A stretch of 64,000 nucleotides of DNA. Source: Rhodospirillaceae bacterium. GTDB taxonomy: Bacteria; Pseudomonadota; Alphaproteobacteria; Dongiales; Dongiaceae. This document shows positions 24,852-34,219 of this stretch, piece by piece. Location: contig SSEL01000002.1 of NCBI GenBank assembly GCA_008012315.1, forward strand, positions 1-64,000, given 5' to 3'. The notes under the pieces were generated by a model. The model was not told the DNA's origin. It searched no databases and saw only the letters and a list, made by a program, of their open reading frames with translations. The position numbers were made by a program, and so were the translations under genes. How positions within the stretch are numbered: the first letter of the stretch is position 1; the number at the start of each line of letters is the position of its first letter.

Positions 24852-27026
24852 GTGGATTCCGCCACCATTCGAGACGAGAAGATGGGCACCGAACTGCGTT
24901 ATCAGGTCGAAGGCATGGATTGCCCAAGTTGCGCCGGGAAGGTCGAGCGGGCCGTTTCCGGGATTCCTGGTGTGCTGGAGGTCTCAGTTAACTATTCGGC
25001 GGCCAGCCTGAAAGTTCGAAGCGACGAACGCCCCGGCTTGGCCGAGGCTATTGCAGAAGCATCGAAGCGTATCGGCCACCCGCTAAGGGCGACAAATGGT
25101 TTCAAGCAGGGCCTAACTGCTATAGCGGCGGAGGGTGGAGATGCCCAACATGAAGGTGATGCAATCAGTCGCGCCTGGTGGTGGCAAACCAAGGTCCGGG
25201 CGGCTCTGACCTCAGTTGTGGCCCTTGGGCTTGCGGCATTGCTGTCTGAGTTCGTCATCCCGACTTCGAGCTTGATTCTGTATACGGCGGCCGTCGCTAT
25301 TGGCATCTATCCCATCGCGCACAAGGCGATCCGCCTTGCCACGGCCGGGTCTCCCTTTAGCATGGAAATGCTGATGACAGTCGCTGCCCTTGGCGCCGTG
25401 GCAATCGGGGCGCCCATTGAAGCAGCAATCTTCATCTTTCTCTTCACCCTCGGGGAGCTATTGGAGAACGTCGCTGCAGCGCGCGCCCGGTCGGGAATCA
25501 CGTCGATGCTATCGGTCATCCCGACGACGGCCACTGTTCTTACAAACGGGTCGCAGCGTCAGATCGCGGCTCAAGAACTGACCGTTGGGATGACGGTCCT
25601 CGTTCGTCCAGGCGAGCGGATTCCTACCGATGGCTCGGTTTCGGAAGGAACGTCCAGTGTCGATCAGTCTGCGGTAACCGGCGAGTCCGTCCCAGTGGTG
25701 AAATCGACAGGGGACGAGGTCTTCGCTGGTACGATCAACAACGACGGATCGCTGACTGTTGCTGTTACCAAGCCCGCTTCGGATACCTTGGTTGCGCGTA
25801 TGCTGCATCTGGTCGAGGAAGCCCAGGAGAGCAAAGCGCCGATCTCTCGCTTCATTGATAGGTTTAGTGCCATCTATACGCCCATGGCGATGGCGGGTGC
25901 ATTGCTGGTTGCCATCGTGCCGCCGCTGGCCTTTGGCGCATCCTGGCATGTCTGGATCTATCGCAGCCTTTCCCTGCTCTTGATTGCATGCCCTTGCGCC
26001 TTGGTGATATCGACACCCGCCGCTATTGCCGCAGGCCTCGCGGCAGGTGCCAGGCATGGTCTTCTCGTCAAAGGAGGTGCTGCACTGGAGATGCTCTCAA
26101 AGATCCGCGCTGTTGCCTTTGATAAGACCGGTACATTGACCATCGGTAAGCCAGCGGTGACGAATGTTGTCGAAGTCGGCCAGCCCGTGGACGACGTTCT
26201 TGCCTGGGCCGCTGCCGCTGAATCCACTTCCACCCATCCAATCGCCAACGCAATCGTTCATCATGCAAAGTCCATCGGCTTGGCCATTCCCCAGGCAAGC
26301 AACGGACGTGCCGTGCCGGGTAAATCGGTTTATGCAACAGTGCAAGGCCGTGATGTTTCCGTGATGTCCCCCCGCGCGGCGGCATCGATTATCGGACCAG
26401 AAGTAGAGCGGCAAATCGAGGCTCTCGAAGCCAGAGCCAAGACGGTCGTCGTCGTAAAAATAGATGACAAGGTCGCTGGCCTGATCGCTCTGCGAGACGA
26501 GCCACGCACTGATGCCGCCGTAGCTGTATCTCGGCTGAAAGCAATGCGGATCGGTAGCGTGCTGCTTAGCGGCGACAACCACCGGAGCGTGACAGCGATA
26601 GGGCGAGAGCTTGGCATACATGTCCGCGGAGAACTTCTGCCCGAGCATAAAGTCGACCAGATTAGAGCAATGAAGGCACGTGAACCGGTCGCAATGATTG
26701 GCGACGGGATCAACGATGCTCCGGCTCTGGCAGCGGCCTCGGTCGGTATTGCCATGGGTGGCGGAACGGATGTCGCCATTGAAACGGCCGATGTTGCCCT
26801 GATGAAGGATCGCGTGACGGGCGTAGCCGAGGTGATTTCGCTTGCCCGCACGACAATGGCGAATGTCCGACAAAACATTGCGATCTCGCTAGGTCTCAAG
26901 GCGATCTTCCTGGTCACCAGCCTATCCGGTGCAACTCCGTTATGGATGGCAATTCTGGCTGACACTGGCGCGACCGTTATCGTGACCGCCAACGCGCTGC
27001 GGCTGCTGGGCTTTCGCTCCAAATAG
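24852..27026 (+). CDS. zntA: Zn/Cd/Pb-exporting P1B-type ATPase
   Basis: A 724-residue heavy-metal ATPase of the inner membrane. One N-terminal HMA domain carries GMDCPSCAGK. The membrane metal site is CPC in IACPCALVIS, the phosphorylated aspartate is in DKTGTLT, and GDGIND forms the hinge. The last membrane helix reads ILADTGATVIVTANALRLL with the aspartate that distinguishes Zn/Cd/Pb pumps from copper pumps. GTG at 24852 with AGGAG six bases upstream is the start. It is driven from the MerR-type promoter just upstream and exports divalent soft metals from the cytoplasm. Confidence 0.93.
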   Translation: MDSATIRDEKMGTELRYQVEGMDCPSCAGKVERAVSGIPGVLEVSVNYSAASLKVRSDERPGLAEAIAEASKRIGHPLRATNGFKQGLTAIAAEGGDAQHEGDAISRAWWWQTKVRAALTSVVALGLAALLSEFVIPTSSLILYTAAVAIGIYPIAHKAIRLATAGSPFSMEMLMTVAALGAVAIGAPIEAAIFIFLFTLGELLENVAAARARSGITSMLSVIPTTATVLTNGSQRQIAAQELTVGMTVLVRPGERIPTDGSVSEGTSSVDQSAVTGESVPVVKSTGDEVFAGTINNDGSLTVAVTKPASDTLVARMLHLVEEAQESKAPISRFIDRFSAIYTPMAMAGALLVAIVPPLAFGASWHVWIYRSLSLLLIACPCALVISTPAAIAAGLAAGARHGLLVKGGAALEMLSKIRAVAFDKTGTLTIGKPAVTNVVEVGQPVDDVLAWAAAAESTSTHPIANAIVHHAKSIGLAIPQASNGRAVPGKSVYATVQGRDVSVMSPRAAASIIGPEVERQIEALEARAKTVVVVKIDDKVAGLIALRDEPRTDAAVAVSRLKAMRIGSVLLSGDNHRSVTAIGRELGIHVRGELLPEHKVDQIRAMKAREPVAMIGDGINDAPALAAASVGIAMGGGTDVAIETADVALMKDRVTGVAEVISLARTTMANVRQNIAISLGLKAIFLVTSLSGATPLWMAILADTGATVIVTANALRLLGFRSK

Positions 27027-27129
27027 TAGTGCTAGTCCGCCTTCGCCTAACGGGAATGTCAGGCATGGGTAAGGCCTCCGCGTTATAACAACATACAAAC
27101 GCGCGTTGCTATGACCATGAGATGGTCCC

Positions 27130-28131
27130 ATGCTAGCTGACGTTGTTGTATCAGCAGGTAGCGATCATTCGTCTCCCCTATGCGGGGTGTTCGAACGTGC
27201 GACGCAAGCCGTCGCGAATGCTGTCAGGTTCGTGCTGGAGCGCGAGGTCGTCGCCGCCGCTCAGATCGTTTCCGAGGCGTTGCCATCGTCGATCCTCCAA
27301 GGCCTGCCACTATGCCGTCTGCCATATCCCACGACCTGGCTTGAATATGCGGGGCACGACAGACCCGAAATCGCCGCAATAGGAACGACGATACCGCATC
27401 GGGTTGGTCTGTTATGCGAGGCTGTGGCGGAATCACCCGGCGAATTTACCGTAAACGTCTTTTGGCATCTGGGCGGGAGGGACAACAGAGTAGAGCTTTG
27501 CCCGGTTGCTCTACTGATCGACATGACTGCAGAAGGCCGCGTGGCGCGCGACCCTCAAAGCGCCTCGCAGAAGCGGGACGCCACTATTGAAGGGCTCCAA
27601 AAACTGCTTCTCAGCAGCACCCAACGCTGGGATCAAAAGGTCGCTGCAAACCCGCGTGAACTCGAAGCAATGCTTGCGCTGAGTAACCGCATCTTCTTCA
27701 TTAGGTCCACCTACTTCGCGCCGGTTGCAACGGCAATCGTGCAACACTCCGGTGCGGGGGCGCTGGAACGACTGCTGAACCTGTCGCGGCCAAATGCGGA
27801 AGCCGAAGCAGGCTTTCTGTTGGCAATTTTAATGCTGCTAAACAGTCGCAACGGAACGAGTCGGGAACCTGCGGATCTCGCCAAGATCAACACGGCGCGG
27901 CGCAAGCAGGGGCGACATCCGCTGCTTGATTTTTGCACCGTCAATCTGCGTCTGAGTGCCAGCCGATCTCGTGCATTGGGTAGATCTGATGTGCCGGTTC
28001 ATCTGATGCGCGCGCATCTCGTGCGTGGCCATTTCAAGATTCGCCGAAGCGGCATCTATTGGTGGTCGCCCCACATTCGAGGCGACGCAAAGCTCGGCAT
28101 GATTCGTAAAGACTACAAAGTTGCCTTGTGA
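27130..28131 (+). CDS. Hypothetical protein, 333 residues
   Basis: A protein I do not recognise. The C-terminal segment GHFKIRRSGIYWWSPHIRGD is striking and looks conserved-type; it is preceded by a basic stretch ARRKQGRHPLLDFCTVNLRL. No signal peptide, membrane helix or clear catalytic motif is visible. Proteins with this kind of arginine-rich KIRRSG-WWSPH ending turn up on plasmids and islands, but I cannot assign a function. It stands alone between zntA and the ArsR gene on the same strand, 104 bases after zntA. The start ATG at 27130 lacks a good ribosome site. Confidence 0.6.
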   Translation: MLADVVVSAGSDHSSPLCGVFERATQAVANAVRFVLEREVVAAAQIVSEALPSSILQGLPLCRLPYPTTWLEYAGHDRPEIAAIGTTIPHRVGLLCEAVAESPGEFTVNVFWHLGGRDNRVELCPVALLIDMTAEGRVARDPQSASQKRDATIEGLQKLLLSSTQRWDQKVAANPRELEAMLALSNRIFFIRSTYFAPVATAIVQHSGAGALERLLNLSRPNAEAEAGFLLAILMLLNSRNGTSREPADLAKINTARRKQGRHPLLDFCTVNLRLSASRSRALGRSDVPVHLMRAHLVRGHFKIRRSGIYWWSPHIRGDAKLGMIRKDYKVAL

Positions 28132-28192
28132 CGGGCTAGGTTAGGCCCGACAGAGTAACGCGTTCTACGTCCATTTGGGACCGTTTGCCGCT

Positions 28193-28525
28193 ATGAAGCC
28201 GATACCTGAAGCGATACCGAAGCTCAATGACGATCAAATTGCTGAAGTAGCCGAAATCCTGCGACTGCTCGGCGAAGCCTCTCGGCTGCGCATTTTGTTA
28301 GCTTGCCTAGCGGAACCGGCGTCGGTGGGCGAACTCGCTCTGCGGGTGGGTATACCGCGCTCGCTCGTCAGCCATCATCTGAGAATCCTAAGGGCAAGTC
28401 GATTGTTGCGGGCCACGCGCAACGGCAAACAGATGATCTACTCGCCCATCGACGACAGGGTTCGGTGCATCGTTACGGATCTCGCTGCACACGTTCTAGA
28501 AGTGCCAGACGAACAGGAGGAATAA
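28193..28525 (+). CDS. ArsR/SmtB-family regulator
   Basis: A winged-helix regulator of about 110 residues: ILRLLGEASRLRILLACLAE, then the recognition helix VGIPRSLVSHHLRILRASRL and wing TRNGKQMIYS. Metal-sensing ArsR proteins have a CxC or similar motif in the recognition helix; here that motif is absent, and only single cysteines (LACLAE, VRCIV) remain, so the ligand is unclear. ATG at 28193 is preferred over TTG at 28175. No partner effector gene is directly downstream; the next gene is on the other strand. Confidence 0.82.
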   Translation: MKPIPEAIPKLNDDQIAEVAEILRLLGEASRLRILLACLAEPASVGELALRVGIPRSLVSHHLRILRASRLLRATRNGKQMIYSPIDDRVRCIVTDLAAHVLEVPDEQEE

Positions 28526-28685
28526 AAACTCTTGGGACTCGTTCCGCGGTGTTAAAATTTGCCTTCATCACCTAAGGCATTTTTCGGTTAGCGCGACTTC
28601 ACCCTTGTTTGGCTTGTGGTGTGGGAGAGCCTGCACGCCACGGCCAGTAATTTCGAATGATTTAAGCGCAGTTCGCGTGCTCGCG

Positions 28686-29246
28686 TCACGGCGTAACGGT
28701 GATTGCGGTTACCATTCCCGCCGCATAATGGCCTGGTAGGTTGCAAATCAGGAGGTAAGAGCCAGGCGCCAGAGTCACCTCTAAAGATTTAGTGACATTG
28801 GGCTGCAAATCGGCGGCCTCCCCAAGCACCTTCACTTGCTCTTCGGGAACGCGCGCTTGGGGATAATCATAGGGAAGCGGTGATGCCGGATTGTCGACAG
28901 CAACCACAAGCATCTCATGTAAGACGCTCCTCGACCAGTTCGTGATATCAAATGTCACTGATCCTGCTTTCACCGCCGACTGATCGGTGCGGATGGTCAT
29001 CATTCCGCCCATCATGCCCATACCCATCATGCCGAGATAGGTCTGTCCCTGTCCCTGTCCCCACCCTGGGCCCATCATACCGGGTCCCATCATCCCGTAA
29101 CCGCTCAATCCCGTGGGCATAACGCTCGAAACATTAAGCAGTGCAACTTTTACCGTCGTCTTCACGTCTGCAGCAAAGCCAGGGCTTGCCATGGCAGCTA
29201 GCATCAGCAATGCGGGCGTTAAACGCCTTAGATATCGCTCAAGCAA
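28686..29246 (-). CDS. Secreted cupredoxin-like copper protein with methionine-rich insert
   Basis: A 186-residue periplasmic protein with an N-terminal signal sequence (RYLRRLTPALLMLAAMASPGFA). A Met/Gly-rich insert (YGMMGPGMMGPG and GMMGMGMMGG, about 50-82) is followed by a cupredoxin domain. Type-1 copper ligands are readable as His in SVLHEML and Cys, His and Met in LICNLPGHYAAGM. It probably binds copper through both the blue-copper site and the methionines. The start is assigned to TTG 29246, since no ATG gives a full signal peptide; this is uncertain. Part of the copper island, divergent from the small secreted protein at 29457. Confidence 0.75.
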   Translation of the reverse strand: MLERYLRRLTPALLMLAAMASPGFAADVKTTVKVALLNVSSVMPTGLSGYGMMGPGMMGPGWGQGQGQTYLGMMGMGMMGGMMTIRTDQSAVKAGSVTFDITNWSRSVLHEMLVVAVDNPASPLPYDYPQARVPEEQVKVLGEAADLQPNVTKSLEVTLAPGSYLLICNLPGHYAAGMVTAITVTP

Positions 29247-29291
29247 GCACCCAAGCGAGCAGTGTCAGGCAAGGGCTCTAGGATGAGAAGT

Positions 29292-29322
29292 ACGTTCTCA
29301 CATGGGAAGGTTCCATGGAACG
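29292..29322. repeat. Inverted repeat with a perfect GTTCCATGGAAC core
   Basis: ACGTTC at 29292-29297 and GAACGT at 29317-29322 form the outer arms and GTTCCATGGAAC at 29310-29321 is a perfect 12-base palindrome. It lies in the divergent gap between the cupredoxin and small-protein genes, so it could be an operator. The binding protein is unknown. Confidence 0.35.
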
Positions 29323-29385
29323 TGATCTGAGGTGCATAGCCTTTACGCAATAACCGATAGCCGCCACTATCTCCTGTCATCGAGC

Positions 29386-29399
29386 TTGATGTAGATCAA
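29386..29399. promoter_or_regulatory. FNR/FixK-type box upstream of small secreted protein gene
   Basis: TTGATGTAGATCAA matches TTGAT-N4-ATCAA exactly and ends 57 bases before the ATG at 29457, a usual distance for an activator of the FNR/Anr/FixK family. A related box precedes the paralogous gene at 39524. Confidence 0.6.
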
Positions 29400-29456
29400 A
29401 GTAGCAGTGACGGATGATCTGTACTCTTTGAAAGCTCGGAAATATCGCTTGATCCA

Positions 29457-29831
29457 ATGTTTCAAATTACAGACAGGCCGGGGATGTCAGGAACAGCAGC
29501 GCAGCGGCGTTGGATGTCGGCGCTGATTAGCATACTCTTTGCGCTAAGCATTCTGCTTCACATTGGACAGCCAACTCATGCCCACGCGGTCGCGTCATCA
29601 ATCCCTGTCGCTGCTGCAAGCCATAACAGGGGACCCTGCGAAACCGGCCATCATGCGATGACGGCGCACTGCAGTAGCGCAATCGCATGTTCGTTCTATG
29701 CGCCGCTGGAGTCGTCGCCACCCATCTTAGCGGCTGCAAAATCTGCTCTTTGGCCGTCCTCGGACGCGCCCGAGGCCATTTGGTTGGCCACACCACAACT
29801 CCAACCTCCCCGGCATTCCAATCAGTCCTGA
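29457..29831 (+). CDS. Small secreted Cys/His protein, paralog of the 39524 gene
   Basis: A protein of up to 124 residues with an N-terminal hydrophobic segment (WMSALISILFALSILLHIG) typical of a signal or anchor, followed by a His/Cys patch CETGHHAMTAHC and a later single Cys. The pattern C-x-T-G-H-x5-H-C is shared with the protein encoded at 39183-39524, so the two are related. The ligands and the metal-island setting suggest metal binding outside the cytoplasm, which is inference. ATGs at 29457, 29484 and 29514 are all possible starts. The preceding FNR-type box suggests oxygen or redox control. Confidence 0.6.
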   Translation: MFQITDRPGMSGTAAQRRWMSALISILFALSILLHIGQPTHAHAVASSIPVAAASHNRGPCETGHHAMTAHCSSAIACSFYAPLESSPPILAAAKSALWPSSDAPEAIWLATPQLQPPRHSNQS

Positions 29832-29907
29832 TACGAGACCGGCGCCTGTGCGCCGGATCGGTTGCCTGAATCTTCAGTCAAATCGTTCTGACATTTGGAG
29901 TGCAAAG

Positions 29908-31095
29908 ATGCTTCTACTTTCTCGCCGCAATCTTTCGGCGTTTCATGCAGACCGCTACATAAGTCGGGACCCCGGCACCCTGACTATCTCCTATGGCGCC
30001 AAAATCTTGAGAACTTTCCGCCCCCACCAGAAAGCCTTAATCGCAGCCGCGGCGGCCCTGTATGTTGCGACCGGAGGATTCGCATTGGGGCAGGAGACTG
30101 TGGATGTGCCGCCGATAAACGGCTACGTCTACACTGCGAACGAACTTGGAAATTCTATAAGTGCGATCAACCTGGCGGACGGACAGGTACAAACCGTCCC
30201 GGTCGCCATTTCTCCCCACAATATCCAAATCAGCGCTGACGGCGGCCGACTATTTGCGGTCGGAAACCCCGCCATGGAGACAGGCCACGACCAGCACCAA
30301 TCTGGTCAGGAAGCGGAGATGGAGGGGATGGGCGGTATGGAGGGCCTGCTTCTCGTCTACGATCCGGCAAGGTTGCCCCAAGGCCCGCTCGCATCGATCA
30401 AAGTTGGGGAACATCCAGCCCACGTCGTGGTGGATCAAGGAGGCTCTCGGGCGTTTGTCACCTTGGCCGGTCAGAACGCCGTAGCAGTGGTCGACCTGGC
30501 GGCGAGAAAAGTCGTGAAAACCATCCAGACTGGTGCATATCCGCATGGATTGCGACTGAGTCCTGATGGCAGCGTGGCTTACGTTGCCAATGTCGAAGAT
30601 GGCAGCGTATCGATCCTGGATACGACGAAGCTAACCGAGACTTCCCGTATCCCCGTCGGGCGAGCGCCTGTTCAAGTTGGCTTTACACCGGACGGCCGCC
30701 AAGTCTTCGTCTCGCTGCGTGACGAAAATAAGGTAACCGTCTTAGACACAACCACTCATAAGATCCTTGCAAAAATCGATGTTGGCCGGAACCCGATCCA
30801 GGTCTTCGCCACACCTGATGGTAAATTTGTCTATGTGGCCAATCAGGGCAGCAAGGAAGAACCGGCGGACACCGCTTCGGTGATCGACGTTGCCACCTAT
30901 ACGGTGGTCGCCACGATCCGTACCGGCCCAGGGGCGCACGGAGTCGTCACAAGTACCGACGGCCGTTATGTATTTGTCTCTAATATCGTTGCCGGAACGG
31001 TGTCTATGATTGATGTCGAGAACCGTCGGGTTGCTCGACAATTCTTAGTCGGCACAGGACCCAACGGCATTACATTCCAGCCTCAGAGGCCCTGA
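29908..31095 (+). CDS. YVTN-family beta-propeller protein, secreted
   Basis: A 395-residue protein with YVTN beta-propeller repeats, visible as GYVYTANELGNSISAINL, VAYVANVEDGSVSILDTT, FVYVANQG and YVFVSNIVAGTVSMID, six or seven blades of about 42 residues. A hydrophobic segment KALIAAAAALYVATGGFALG before residue 70 should export it, though about 45 residues precede it, which is unusually long. A Met/His insert (HDQHQSGQEAEMEGMGGMEG) between blades may bind metal. ATG at 29908 has GGAG seven bases upstream. A second propeller is encoded at 49587-50753. Function unknown; such proteins often accompany copper or quinoprotein systems. Confidence 0.78.
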   Translation: MLLLSRRNLSAFHADRYISRDPGTLTISYGAKILRTFRPHQKALIAAAAALYVATGGFALGQETVDVPPINGYVYTANELGNSISAINLADGQVQTVPVAISPHNIQISADGGRLFAVGNPAMETGHDQHQSGQEAEMEGMGGMEGLLLVYDPARLPQGPLASIKVGEHPAHVVVDQGGSRAFVTLAGQNAVAVVDLAARKVVKTIQTGAYPHGLRLSPDGSVAYVANVEDGSVSILDTTKLTETSRIPVGRAPVQVGFTPDGRQVFVSLRDENKVTVLDTTTHKILAKIDVGRNPIQVFATPDGKFVYVANQGSKEEPADTASVIDVATYTVVATIRTGPGAHGVVTSTDGRYVFVSNIVAGTVSMIDVENRRVARQFLVGTGPNGITFQPQRP

Positions 31096-31198
31096 AACCA
31101 CGGCGCCGTCGAGCGATAGGAGATTTCGGCGGCGCCGCGTCTCTCTGGGTGCCGAAACCGGCTGGGCAGGCATGCATCACTTTATAGGGGTGGATAAG

Positions 31199-32425
31199 AT
31201 GACCATATCGATCAGCCCAATTCGCGCTCTCGTAGGCGATGCTCTTGAGACGGAAATTGTTGAGAGGAAGGGTCTCGGACATCCTGATACCATTTGCGAT
31301 GAGATCGCCGAGGAGTTCAGTTTGGCGCTATCGCGCAATTACATGAAGCAATTCAAAGAAGTTCTTCACCACAATGTAGACAAGGTGCTGCTTGTAGCTG
31401 GAACTTCAAATCCAAGATTCTCGGGCGGCGAGATTGTGCAGCCGATGCGGCTTATATTGGCTGGCCGGGCAACGACGACGGTTGGCAATCAGATCGTGCC
31501 GGTGACAGCGCTGGCTCAACAAAGCACTTCTGCCTGGTTTAAGAAATATCTCCCGCTCGTCGACATTGACAATATATCGGTCGAAGTCGCCGTTCATCCT
31601 GGGTCTACCGATCTCACCGACCTATTTGCGCGGGCGCCCAGCCAACGAAGCAGACTCTCAAATGATACGTCTTGTGGGGTCGGTTATGCCCCCTTGAGCC
31701 GCTTGGAAACCATTGTCAGCGCAGTGGAGAAGGAACTTGGGGCGGCTGCTCTGGGCGCCCATCCCAGCTTCGGTCGGGACATCAAAGTAATGGGCATTCG
31801 GCGGGCCAGCCACATGCACCTCACTGTCTCTTGCGCCATGGTGGGGCGATGGTTGAAAGATATCTCAGGCTACCTCGACGAGAAGGATGCGATAGTTCGC
31901 CTTGCACGTAGCATTGCTAAGCAAAGGGGCGCCGACGATGTAACGGTCGACGTCAATGTTGCAGATGACCCGGATCGAGGCAGCATATATCTGACCGTGA
32001 CGGGAGCATCCGCCGAGGCCGGAGACGATGGCCAGACGGGACGCGGGAACCGAGTTAACGGACTCATCACCCCTTATCGACCGATGACGATGGAGTCTGT
32101 AGCTGGTAAGAACCCGATCACGCATGTCGGCAAGCTCTATAACGTTCTTGCAGGGCTCATCGCCCAAGCTATCGTCGATGCTCTACCTAAAGTCCTTGCT
32201 GTCGAGGTCTATTTGGTCAGCAACATTGGGCGGCCAATCAATGAGCCAGCAGCCGTGAACATCCGCGTTGCTCCACGAGATGGATCGGACATCGATCAAT
32301 TTAGCCCCGATATCAAGTCCATCTGCCACGAGCAACTTGCTCGACTGGACACACTTTGGCGAGACCTTCTGGATGGCACAATTCGTATCGGGCGTTGGCC
32401 TTTGTTGAATGCGACGACGAAGTAG
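31199..32425 (+). CDS. Archaeal-type methionine adenosyltransferase
   Basis: A 408-residue S-adenosylmethionine synthetase of the archaeal family (Pfam AdoMet_Synthase), not the bacterial MetK family. GLGHPDTICDEIAEEFS near residue 30, HHNVDKVLLVAGTS, ISGYLDEKDAI and GNRVNGLITPYRPMTMES are recognisable conserved blocks. It makes AdoMet from methionine and ATP in the cytoplasm. GGGGTGG six bases before the ATG at 31199 fixes the start. A bacterium normally has its own MetK, so this is an additional, probably transferred copy; its role in a metal island is unknown. It converges on the PPK2 gene. Confidence 0.88.
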   Translation: MTISISPIRALVGDALETEIVERKGLGHPDTICDEIAEEFSLALSRNYMKQFKEVLHHNVDKVLLVAGTSNPRFSGGEIVQPMRLILAGRATTTVGNQIVPVTALAQQSTSAWFKKYLPLVDIDNISVEVAVHPGSTDLTDLFARAPSQRSRLSNDTSCGVGYAPLSRLETIVSAVEKELGAAALGAHPSFGRDIKVMGIRRASHMHLTVSCAMVGRWLKDISGYLDEKDAIVRLARSIAKQRGADDVTVDVNVADDPDRGSIYLTVTGASAEAGDDGQTGRGNRVNGLITPYRPMTMESVAGKNPITHVGKLYNVLAGLIAQAIVDALPKVLAVEVYLVSNIGRPINEPAAVNIRVAPRDGSDIDQFSPDIKSICHEQLARLDTLWRDLLDGTIRIGRWPLLNATTK

Positions 32426-32517
32426 TGTCTAGCGGTAGCGTGGGCGCGATATATTCGGCTTCTGTCGGGACCAGCTATCTGGGCCGCTCCCTATGCGCGG
32501 GAACGGTCGTTGTGGGT

Positions 32518-33309
32518 TCAGGCCGCGAGTGGAGTAAACCTTGTTGCACCAGTGTCGTATCGAAAGACGATATCCGGATCTGGTACGGCGTAATGTTTGT
32601 CACTCTCTGGGCAGCTCAGGCGCGAGAGAAGGTCCCGAATTACATTCAGCCGCGCAGCTTTCTTGTCATCTGTCCGAACAACAATCCAGGGAGAAAGCTC
32701 ACTCGACGTGCGAGCGAGCATCTTATCTCTCGCTAGACTGTATGCATTCCAGTGTTCCAACGCGGCCTCATCGATGGGACTGATCTTCCACTGCTTCAGC
32801 GGATCTTCTCGGCGATCCCGCAGCCGACTCTTCTGCTCGGGCTTGCTGATGTCTAGATAATACTTGATGATTTGGATACCGGAACCGACCAGAAGGTGCT
32901 CGAATGGAAGGACACTCTCCATGAAGTTCTCATATTCGTCGTCGGTACAGAATCCCATTACTCGCTCGACGCCTGCCCGATTATACCAACTGCGATTGAA
33001 CAGGACCAATTCCTGGGCGGCAGGTAGATGCTCGACGTAGCGCTGAAAATACCAGGAGGTCCGTTCCTTATCGGACGGCTTACCCAACGCGACGATACGG
33101 GTCTCACGCGGACTGAGATGTTCGGCTATACGTTTTATGGTGCCATCTTTGCCGCTTGCATCTCGTCCTTCGAAGATCACCAGCACCTTATGGTCATGTT
33201 TTATGATGTGGCGCTCAATCTTCACCAATTCGATCTGTAGCGTCCTCAGCGATGCTTCATATTTGGCATCAGATAACTCAGTCTTGGCGCGCTTATGATG
33301 TTTTCCCAT
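32518..33309 (-). CDS. ppk2: Polyphosphate kinase 2 (PPK2 family)
   Basis: A 263-residue class I PPK2. The Walker A motif is FEGRDASGKDGTIKRI near residue 50, the lid and Walker B region reads LVLFNRSWYNRAGVERVMGF, and EDPLKQWKISPIDEAALEHW is the conserved C-terminal block. It transfers phosphate between polyphosphate and nucleoside diphosphates or monophosphates. Polyphosphate binds heavy metals, so a role in metal tolerance or in energy supply is plausible but inferred. It follows the Bax-inhibitor gene by 27 bases in the same direction, suggesting an operon. Confidence 0.92.
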   Translation of the reverse strand: MGKHHKRAKTELSDAKYEASLRTLQIELVKIERHIIKHDHKVLVIFEGRDASGKDGTIKRIAEHLSPRETRIVALGKPSDKERTSWYFQRYVEHLPAAQELVLFNRSWYNRAGVERVMGFCTDDEYENFMESVLPFEHLLVGSGIQIIKYYLDISKPEQKSRLRDRREDPLKQWKISPIDEAALEHWNAYSLARDKMLARTSSELSPWIVVRTDDKKAARLNVIRDLLSRLSCPESDKHYAVPDPDIVFRYDTGATRFTPLAA

Positions 33310-33336
33310 GGCATGTTCACTTCGGTGCGGGGAGAA

Positions 33337-34062
33337 TCAGCGACGTCGATTGCCGAAAAGCTGCAAAAGCATCAAAAAGAGATTGAGAAAATCGAGGTAG
33401 AGGGTAAGGGCACCGATGATGGCTTTCTTGCCAGCGATGGTGCCATCCTCGTCCGTGGCATAGATATTTTTAATGCGCTGAGTATCAAACGCTGTCAGGC
33501 CAGTGAAGAGCAGCACGCCGATGACGGAAATGACAAGTTGTAGGCCAGACGAGCGGAGAAAAATATTCACCAGGCTGGCGATAACAATGCCAATAAGGCC
33601 CATGAAGAGAAACGATCCGAAGCGGGAGAGGTCAGAGCGCGTGCTATAGCCATAGAGGCTCATCCCGCCAAAGCTGGCGGCAGCTATAAAAAAGACCCGT
33701 GCAATACTTTCACCCGTATAGACCAGAAAGATCCCCGACAACGACAGGCCGACCAACGCCGCGTATGCCCAAAAACATATTTGTGCGGTCGCGAGTTGCA
33801 TTCGTTCGATGCGATAGCTCAAGAAGAAGACAAGAGCCAATGGGGCGAATAAGATCACCCAGAACAGCGGAGTCCCTACAATAGAAGCATAGAAGCCGGT
33901 CGCGGCTCCGAAATAGGCGACCGTACCCGTCAGGGTCAAGCCTACAGCCATGTAGTTGTAGACCCGAAGCATATATGCGCGTAGCCCGGTGTCGATAGCT
34001 GCGGAGCCTGCGGCGCCGTAACGCGGTGGGCTCTGATCAGAATGCTGGTGTACCATGGACAT
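33337..34062 (-). CDS. Bax inhibitor-1/YccA family membrane protein
   Basis: A 241-residue protein with seven predicted membrane helices after a 30-residue cytoplasmic N-terminus. LRVYNYMAVGLTLTGTVAYF, the FFIAAASFGGMSLYGY helix and TGLTAFDTQRIK near the C-terminus are characteristic of the family. In bacteria these proteins are linked to membrane stress and proteolysis control through FtsH, or act as pH-sensitive channels. GAGG about five bases before ATG 34062 supports the start. It heads a probable two-gene operon with ppk2. Confidence 0.9.
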   Translation of the reverse strand: MSMVHQHSDQSPPRYGAAGSAAIDTGLRAYMLRVYNYMAVGLTLTGTVAYFGAATGFYASIVGTPLFWVILFAPLALVFFLSYRIERMQLATAQICFWAYAALVGLSLSGIFLVYTGESIARVFFIAAASFGGMSLYGYSTRSDLSRFGSFLFMGLIGIVIASLVNIFLRSSGLQLVISVIGVLLFTGLTAFDTQRIKNIYATDEDGTIAGKKAIIGALTLYLDFLNLFLMLLQLFGNRRR

Positions 34063-34219
34063 CGTTCCTCAAAGTGAGAAGCAACCAAGAACAGAAGCGG
34101 TGCGGCTCGGCTTTTCGCTGAAATCATCTGCCGCTGGTTCCCAGTCTGCATTTTGGCCTGGCCACGCCGCAGCGCATTGATCCGGATCAACATCTTGGAG
34201 GAGGAAGCGTTCCTGGCGC

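Noticed and set aside
26009-26018. GACACCCGC, a possible transposon end followed by the CCCGC target duplication
   Set aside because: It lies inside the conserved coding sequence of zntA that follows the CPC motif; no end repeats are nearby.
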